Assembly (NCBI GenBank): GCA_035259145.1
Contig: DATFWQ010000057.1
Location: 1-19,377 of the forward strand
Source: CF-161 sp035259145
Lineage (GTDB): Bacteria > Chloroflexota > Dormibacteria > Dormibacterales > Dormibacteraceae
Reading direction: 5' to 3'
DNA: 19,377 bases
The translations under genes and the position numbers were made by a program. The notes beneath the pieces are model-generated. The model had not been told where the DNA came from. It ran no database searches and was given only the letters and a program-made list of their open reading frames with translations. Shown in pieces: positions 14,690 through 19,377 of the stretch (position 1 is its first letter; each line of letters starts with the position of its first letter).

Positions 14690-15124
14690 TCAGCGGCGCA
14701 CAAGCGCCACTACGAAGCAGAGCGCGCAGAAGTCGGCGGCCGCGTCCAGGGCAACCATGATGACGATCGCGAAGGCGACGACCCAGGCAACTATCGGAAG
14801 GTGAAGCAGGAGCAGGGCGGCTGCCACCATCCAGGCAGCGCCGCCGAGGACGCGAGCGACGCGGCGCGTCTCATGGTCCTCATGAACCTCCCGCCGGCGC
14901 AGCAGTCCGGCCGGCTCGAGAAACCTCCAGGTCACCTGCCGGAAGATGTCTGCCGGCCACCAGAAGCGACCCACCAGCATCACCGCGCCTGCCAGCGCCA
15001 GCAAGACCGCGGCGCCGGGTGTACCGAGCAGGAACGCGACCAGGACGATGGCGACCATCGCCCACTGATGCACCTTGCGCGCAGTTACGTCGAAAGTCGG
15101 CACGACCATGCCTCGGTCGCTCAC
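14690..15124 (-). CDS. DUF4395 integral membrane protein with CxxC motif
   Basis: This 144-residue protein has about four hydrophobic helices (near 21-36, 38-55, 92-107 and 109-130), with the family's charged loop E-D-H-E-T-R-R-V-A-R preceding the third helix. C133-A-L-C136 lies at the end of the last helix. DUF4395 proteins carry such a CxxC and are often encoded next to thioredoxin-like proteins, so a role passing reducing equivalents across the membrane to the partner thioredoxin is a reasonable inference, not shown. The start may be GTG 15124 or ATG 15109, five codons later; GGAGGTGAG covers the GTG itself and lies about 15 bases before the ATG. It begins 28 bases after the dehydrogenase gene. 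Confidence 0.8.
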   Translation of the reverse strand: MSDRGMVVPTFDVTARKVHQWAMVAIVLVAFLLGTPGAAVLLALAGAVMLVGRFWWPADIFRQVTWRFLEPAGLLRRREVHEDHETRRVARVLGGAAWMVAAALLLLHLPIVAWVVAFAIVIMVALDAAADFCALCFVVALVRR

Positions 15125-15152
15125 CTCCGCTCCAACCGGCCGGCAGGCACCG

Positions 15153-16157
15153 CTATTTCACCTCGACACGCAGCCTCGGGTCGATCACCACCTTGCCCAC
15201 CCGGGTCGGGTGCAGCAGCTCCTGGAATGTGGCCGGGACGTCGGCCAGCCCGATCCGGGTGGTGACGATTTTTGCCACCTCAGGGCGAGCAGCGAGCAGC
15301 CGGAGCGCTTCCTCGAAGTCCTCGAATTGCGAGTTGATGCTGCCGGTGACGGTGATCTCGCGAGTGATCCAGAACACCGGCACCACCGTGACCTCCGCCA
15401 CCGCTATGCCCAGGAGCACCACGCGGCCCCCGTGACGGGCCAGGTCGAGCGCCTGCTGGACCGCCTCCGGCCGTCCCGAGCACTCGAGGACCACGGGAGC
15501 CCCGTCAACTGCAGCCCGGGCCTCGCTCGATCGCGCGAACACGGCATCCGCTCCCAGCCCTGAGGCCAGCTCGCGCCGGATCCCCACCGGGTCGACCCCG
15601 TAGACGCGCCCGGCACCGAGCCAGCGCAGGCCTGCCACCGACAGCAAGCCGATCGACCCCAACCCGAGAACGATTGCGTCCTCACCCGAATCCAGGCTCA
15701 CCCGCCTGATGCCGTGGATGGCTACGGACAGCGGCTCGGCCAGGCAGGCAACCTCCGGGACCAGCCCATCGGGCAGCCGGCGCAGCCTGTCCGCCCGCGC
15801 GGCCATCAGTTCGGCATAGCCCCCCGGGCGCACCGTCCCTGCGCCCGTCAGCGACTCGATGCAGCGGTGGTAGTCGCCGGCCCGGCACTGGTCACACTCG
15901 CGGCAGCCCCCGCTGGGCTGCAGGACGGCGGCATCCCCGCGGCCCCAGTCCTCGACCCCGGCGCCGACCGACTCGACGATGCCTGCCACTTCATGGCCAG
16001 GCACCCCGATGAACAGACCGCGCTTGTACGACGTGAGGTCCGACCCGCAGATGCCGCAGGCTGAGACGCGGATCAGGAGCTCGCCCGTCTCGGGCTCCGG
16101 CGCGGGGATGTCCACGACCTCGAGGCGCTCTGCGTCGACCAGGCTGACCGCACGCAC
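15153..16157 (-). CDS. Zinc-dependent alcohol dehydrogenase (MDR superfamily, sorbitol/threonine dehydrogenase-like)
   Basis: This 334-residue medium-chain dehydrogenase should oxidise or reduce an alcohol/carbonyl pair with NAD(H). Catalytic zinc ligands are C37 (ACGICGSD), H55-E56 (PGHEVAG) and probably E141 (LAEPLSVAIHG). The structural zinc site is complete with C85, C88, C91 and C99. The Rossmann loop is GLGSIG at 165-170, and Asp189 in YGVDPVGIRR at the second strand favours NAD over NADP. The single E-P-L-S-V-A-IHG block resembles sorbitol and threonine dehydrogenases; the actual substrate is unknown. GTG at 16157 begins MRAVSLVDAERLEV, a typical family start, two bases after the upstream stop; a longer in-frame ATG at 16202 inside the upstream gene is less likely. 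It is probably coupled to the ThDP enzyme gene. Confidence 0.9.
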   Translation of the reverse strand: MRAVSLVDAERLEVVDIPAPEPETGELLIRVSACGICGSDLTSYKRGLFIGVPGHEVAGIVESVGAGVEDWGRGDAAVLQPSGGCRECDQCRAGDYHRCIESLTGAGTVRPGGYAELMAARADRLRRLPDGLVPEVACLAEPLSVAIHGIRRVSLDSGEDAIVLGLGSIGLLSVAGLRWLGAGRVYGVDPVGIRRELASGLGADAVFARSSEARAAVDGAPVVLECSGRPEAVQQALDLARHGGRVVLLGIAVAEVTVVPVFWITREITVTGSINSQFEDFEEALRLLAARPEVAKIVTTRIGLADVPATFQELLHPTRVGKVVIDPRLRVEVK

Positions 16158-16159
16158 CG

Positions 16160-17917
16160 CTACATAAGGCTCATTTCGGAGACGATCCTCAGCAGCGCGC
16201 ACTGCACTTCGGGATCGGTCTCGACGTTGACCACTGCGGTTCGGCCGCTTTCGAGGGCTCGGGTCAGCGCCGGCCGCAGCTCGTCCAGCCGGGTCACGTG
16301 CTCGCCGTGCGCGCCCAGGCCCGCGGCCATCAGGTCGTACCGCGTGAAGCCAAGCTCGGCCGCCACCCGCGGCCCTTCGTAGCCCAGGCCGCCTTCGAAT
16401 TCGTGCCTCACGTCGCCCCAGCCGGCGTTGTTGGAGACGACGACCACGATCGGAAGACCGTGCCGGACCGCGGTGTCGATCTCCATGGCTGAGAGCCCGA
16501 ACGATCCGTCACCGACGAACAGGAACACGGGCTCGTCGGGGCGCGCAGCTTTGGCCGCGATGGCGAACGGCATGCCGACGCCAAGTGTGCCCAGGGCCGT
16601 GGTCGTCGACAGGAAGTGCCCCGGACGCTCCGCCGGGAAGTAGGCGAGCGCCCAGGCCAGAGCATCCCCGCCGTCTGCGACGAGAGTGGCAGCGCCGCCC
16701 GCCACGTCGGTCGCGAAGCGGGCAACTTCACGGGCCACGGCCCCTGCGTGCACCATGCTGCCCTCGTATTCATCGACCTGCTGGTCCCAGCCCATCTGCG
16801 AGGTGGCGACCAGCCGCCTGGCCTCAGCCAGCCACCGGCGGCGGGCCTCAGAAGCTCCACCCGAACCAAGCCTGTCGGCCAGATCGTCGGCCACGGTGGC
16901 GACGTCCCCGACCAGTCCCAGCTCAGGCCGGCGGTTGCCGCCGAGCCCGTCTGCGAGTACATCGACCTGGATCACCCGCTGGTGCGCGCCGAACAGTGGC
17001 GGCTTGCCGTAAGCAAGGTTGGCGTTGAAGGCGCTGCCCAGGACCAGCACAACGTCGGCCATGATGAGGGCGATCCCGCCGTGGACAAGCGTGCCCAGGC
17101 ACCAGGGATAGCTGTCCGCAACCAGCCCGCGGGCGGAGCTGGTCGTCGTCACGGGGATGCCGGCCGCCTCGCACAGCCGCCCGACAGCCTCGCCCGCGGC
17201 TGACCAGAACGCCCCTCCCCCCGCTACGATCAAAGGCTGCTCCGCCGCCCGGAGCAGCGCGCAGGCGCGGTCCAGGTCGGCGTGCGCCGCGGTCGAGCGC
17301 GGAGGCAGGTCCAGGAAGCCTTCGGACGACTCTGACCAGCCAGCAGCTTCGCCGGCCAGCGCGTCCTGCGGGACTTCCAGGTATACCGCGCCCGGCCGGC
17401 CCGCGCGAGCCCGGTACAGCGCTTCTGCCAGGTAGCGTGGGATTCGCGCGGTCTCGTGGCAGGTGGCCGCCCACTTGACTCCTGGAGCAGCGATCGCCCG
17501 CTGGTCGAGGTCGGCCACCGCGCCCTGGCCAGCCATCTTGAGACCGGTTCGGCCGCCAAGGAGGACCATGGGCACATTCCAAAGACCCGAGTCGAAGAGT
17601 CCGCTAAGTGCGTTGGTAAACCCGGGTCCGGCGGTGGCCGTGGCAAAACCGGTCCGGCCGGTCGCCAGCGCCCAGCCTTCGGCCGCAAACGCGGCGGCCC
17701 CCTCGTGACGGTGGTCGATCACCCGGATCCCGAGCGGGACGCAGGCGTCCAGCAGCTTCATGATGTGGCCGCCGGCAAGCGTGAAGATGGTCTCCACGCC
17801 GGCGGCCTTGAGGGCCTCGGCTGCCAGCGTGCCGCCGGACGTTCGTGAAGGTTTGCCCGGCGTTTTCACAGGGGCCTGCTGCCCGGTGAAGTCTGAAATC
17901 GTCACGCGCCAGAGCAT
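16160..17917 (-). CDS. Thiamine-diphosphate-dependent enzyme, acetolactate synthase / 2-hydroxyacyl-CoA lyase-like
   Basis: The 585-residue protein has the three-domain ThDP layout of the acetolactate synthase family: PYR domain with catalytic Glu72 in DHRHEGAAAFAAEG, a central domain (about 210-350), and a PP domain with the ThDP motif GDGS at 469-472 through NN at 496-497. The sequence VGDGSFGLSAMEIDTAVRHGLPIVVVVSNNAGWGD is closer to ILVBL, 2-hydroxyacyl-CoA lyase and oxalyl-CoA decarboxylase relatives than to true IlvB, and no IlvN partner is present. It probably cleaves or joins a C-C bond next to a carbonyl; the substrate is not known. ATG 17917, GTG 17905 and GTG 17869 are all possible starts, since homology begins only near residue 27. 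An upstream extension into the divergent MFS gene is rejected. First gene of a minus-strand unit. Confidence 0.88.
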   Translation of the reverse strand: MLWRVTISDFTGQQAPVKTPGKPSRTSGGTLAAEALKAAGVETIFTLAGGHIMKLLDACVPLGIRVIDHRHEGAAAFAAEGWALATGRTGFATATAGPGFTNALSGLFDSGLWNVPMVLLGGRTGLKMAGQGAVADLDQRAIAAPGVKWAATCHETARIPRYLAEALYRARAGRPGAVYLEVPQDALAGEAAGWSESSEGFLDLPPRSTAAHADLDRACALLRAAEQPLIVAGGGAFWSAAGEAVGRLCEAAGIPVTTTSSARGLVADSYPWCLGTLVHGGIALIMADVVLVLGSAFNANLAYGKPPLFGAHQRVIQVDVLADGLGGNRRPELGLVGDVATVADDLADRLGSGGASEARRRWLAEARRLVATSQMGWDQQVDEYEGSMVHAGAVAREVARFATDVAGGAATLVADGGDALAWALAYFPAERPGHFLSTTTALGTLGVGMPFAIAAKAARPDEPVFLFVGDGSFGLSAMEIDTAVRHGLPIVVVVSNNAGWGDVRHEFEGGLGYEGPRVAAELGFTRYDLMAAGLGAHGEHVTRLDELRPALTRALESGRTAVVNVETDPEVQCALLRIVSEMSLM

Positions 17918-17932
17918 GACACGATATGCGCC

Positions 17933-19240
17933 GTGCCCGCGGGCGAGCTCACCACGCGCCGCCAACTCGTCCTGAACCTTCTGTGGTTCGCCTTCAACTT
18001 CCAGACCGCCGCCCTGCTGCCGGTCGTCGTGCCTGCGCAGGTGCTGCTGATCGTCGCACCAGGCTCCCTCGGCAGCGCCGAGCAGGCGGCGTACCTGGGT
18101 TGGCTGGCGGCCGCGGCGGCAATTGTCGCTCTCTTCCTGCAGCCGCTGATTGGGCTGCTCTCCGACCGCACACGCACGGTGTGGGGCCGGCGCCGGCCGC
18201 ACATCCTCTGGGGCACCGCAGTCATGCTGCTGGGAGCCGCGGCGCTGTCACGAGCCGCCGGCCCATTGTCGTTCGCGGCGGCCTTCCTGGTGCTGCAGGC
18301 GGGCAACAGCGCCGCCATTGCGGCCTATCAGGCCCTGCTGCCAGACCTGGTCCCCCGCAGGCAGCGAGGCTCGGCCTCCGGCTTTCTCGGCCTGATGACG
18401 ATCCTCGGCAACGCGGCGAGCCTTGGCCTGGCGGCGGTGCTCCTGAGCGATGCATCCGGCGGCCGGGCGGCTGCGATCACCTCCGGCGCCGCGGCTTACT
18501 ACACCGTTACGATCGCGGCTCTGGCTCTGGCGTGCGGGGTCACACTTGTCGGGGTCGCCGAACCTTCCAGCCGAGATCAGCCGCCAAAACCCTGGCAGAG
18601 TGTTCGTACCACGCTGACCGCCTGGCTCGAGCCCTGGCGGAGTCGCAACTACGTGTGGGTGTTCGTGGCCCGCTTCCTGGTCATCATGGGCCTGACGCTG
18701 TTCATGACCTTCATCGAGTACTACTTCGCTCGGGTCGTCCACGTCACCAACTTCGTCCAGGCGACTGCTGCCGTCGCGCTCATAGCGCTGCTCGTGGCGG
18801 TGGTTGGGGCGGTGGGGCTGGGGCGGCTGTCAGACCGGGTTCCACGCGTACCGCTCGCCTTCGCCTCTACGCTGGTCATGGCGCTGGCGGCAGTGCTGTT
18901 CTGGGCCGGCGGGGGGAACATCCCGCTCTGGTGGCTCGGAGGGGTCTTCGGGCTGGGCTACGGCGCCTACTGGAGCGTGGACTGGGCGCTGGCGGTCGAC
19001 TCACTGCCATCGATCAGGGCCGCCGGGCGCGACCTCGGCCTGTGGAGTCTGGCGAGCACGCTGCCGGGCATGGCAGCACCGGCGTTGGGCAGCCTGATAA
19101 TCGGGGCCGGTGCCTCACTGGGCCGCACGGAGGCCGGATACCAGGGGGTGTTCATAGCCGCTGCCGTCTTCTTCCTGCTGGGCGCGGCGGCCGTGCTCGG
19201 CATCCGTGAGGAGGCCGGCGAGCTGATAATCGAGCGGTGA
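17933..19240 (+). CDS. MFS transporter, GPH/sugar-cation-symporter-like
   Basis: The 435-residue protein has about 12 hydrophobic helices. The N-terminal helix LVLNLLWFAFNFQTAALLP and the loop SDRTRTVWGRRRPHI after helix 2 resemble the GPH/sucrose-type branch of MFS carriers, in which the loop typically reads SD..R...GRRRP. The central loop is short (about 200-222). GTG at 17933 is the only sensible start and lies just 15 bases from the divergent ThDP gene. The stop overlaps the GTG of the nitrile hydratase beta gene (GTGA), so the carrier is probably cotranslated with it and may import a nitrile, amide or related small molecule; that is inference from position alone. A long frame shifted by one base over this gene is a shadow. 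Confidence 0.88.
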   Translation: MPAGELTTRRQLVLNLLWFAFNFQTAALLPVVVPAQVLLIVAPGSLGSAEQAAYLGWLAAAAAIVALFLQPLIGLLSDRTRTVWGRRRPHILWGTAVMLLGAAALSRAAGPLSFAAAFLVLQAGNSAAIAAYQALLPDLVPRRQRGSASGFLGLMTILGNAASLGLAAVLLSDASGGRAAAITSGAAAYYTVTIAALALACGVTLVGVAEPSSRDQPPKPWQSVRTTLTAWLEPWRSRNYVWVFVARFLVIMGLTLFMTFIEYYFARVVHVTNFVQATAAVALIALLVAVVGAVGLGRLSDRVPRVPLAFASTLVMALAAVLFWAGGGNIPLWWLGGVFGLGYGAYWSVDWALAVDSLPSIRAAGRDLGLWSLASTLPGMAAPALGSLIIGAGASLGRTEAGYQGVFIAAAVFFLLGAAAVLGIREEAGELIIER

Positions 19241-19377
19241 ACGGCGTCCATGACATGGGAGGCATGCACGGCTTCGGGCCCGTGCCGATCGAGGCGGACG
19301 AGCCGGCCTTTCATGCGTCCTGGGAGGGGCGGGTGCTGGCGATGCAGCTGCGGACGCGCGGCAAGTGGTATCACCTG
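19237..19377 (+). CDS. nthB: Nitrile hydratase beta subunit, N-terminal 47 residues (3' truncated)
   Basis: From GTG 19237 the frame stays open to the window edge and reads MNGVHDMGGMHGFGPV, then EPAFHASWEGRVLAM. This matches the strongly conserved N terminus of nitrile hydratase beta subunits, in which MNG-HD-GGM-GFG and the EP-FH..WE-RV-A segments are standard. The alpha/beta enzyme hydrates nitriles to amides using a non-corrin cobalt or iron centre in the alpha subunit. The thiocyanate hydrolase beta subunit is a homologue and cannot be excluded from this fragment. A beta gene placed first is the usual order for cobalt-type enzymes, so the alpha subunit and an activator gene are expected just beyond the edge. 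The start overlaps the MFS stop by three bases. Confidence 0.88.
   Translation, partial: MNGVHDMGGMHGFGPVPIEADEPAFHASWEGRVLAMQLRTRGKWYHL

Noticed and set aside
17918..18202. N-terminal extension of 95 residues for the ThDP enzyme into the divergent MFS gene
   Set aside because: The extension is Gln/Arg-rich without homology and lies antisense to the conserved first helices of the transporter.
17926..19209. Second long plus-strand frame over the MFS transporter (about 427 codons)
   Set aside because: It is the neighbouring frame of a well-supported 12-helix carrier and lacks hydrophobic helices; composition is Arg/Gly/Pro-rich, as in a shadow frame.
1..19377. tRNA, rRNA, CRISPR array, insertion sequence or prophage signs
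   Set aside because: No cloverleaf-like segments, regularly spaced repeats, transposase or integrase motifs were seen; the only repeat is the two-unit block before degV.

Overview
The window is a dense, high-G+C stretch of bacterial chromosome (clearly G+C-rich by eye; not computed). It holds sixteen complete or nearly complete protein genes and two genes cut by the edges. No RNA genes, insertion sequences or CRISPR arrays are visible. Many starts are GTG or TTG, and several junctions are NTGA stop/start overlaps. The gene content (PyrR, PyrK/PyrD class 1B, PlsY, DegV/FakB-type protein, lipobox lipoprotein, DUF4395-thioredoxin pair, nitrile hydratase) suits an uncultured terrestrial bacterium of the Chloroflexota/Dormibacterota or Actinomycetota type. 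The sequence alone does not settle the phylum.

Region 1 (1-5993, plus strand) is a pyrimidine biosynthesis operon: the end of pyrR, a single-polypeptide carbamoyl-phosphate synthase in which CarA and CarB are fused, pyrK and pyrD. The genes overlap one another and are probably translationally coupled. The fused synthase also lacks about 45 residues of the usual CarB oligomerization domain. Region 2 (6019-9604, plus strand) follows after only 25 bases: an MFS transporter, a MarR regulator and an exported GH5 glycosidase resembling endoglycoceramidases. These may be read through from the pyr operon or may be a separate unit.

Region 3 (9654-12402, minus strand) is a tightly overlapping operon: ABC ATPase, MacB/FtsX-type permease and an SGNH-hydrolase lipoprotein. 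It recalls the E. coli YbbA-YbbP-TesA set. Region 4 (12510-14148, plus strand) is a divergent PlsY acyltransferase followed by a DegV/FakB-like fatty-acid-binding protein. Between them lies about 140 bases of G-run-rich, hairpin-forming imperfect direct repeats. The lipid theme (lipid-type glycosidase, SGNH esterase, PlsY, DegV) across regions 2-4 is suggestive but not proven.

Region 5 (14258-17917, minus strand) reads, in transcription order, a ThDP-dependent enzyme, a zinc alcohol dehydrogenase, a DUF4395 membrane protein and a membrane-anchored thioredoxin. Region 6 (17933-end, plus strand) starts only 15 bases from the ThDP gene on the opposite strand. It encodes a GPH-like MFS transporter overlapping the start of a nitrile hydratase beta subunit that runs off the window. 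No gene-free stretch longer than 300 bases exists; the longest is the repeat region between plsY and the preferred degV start.
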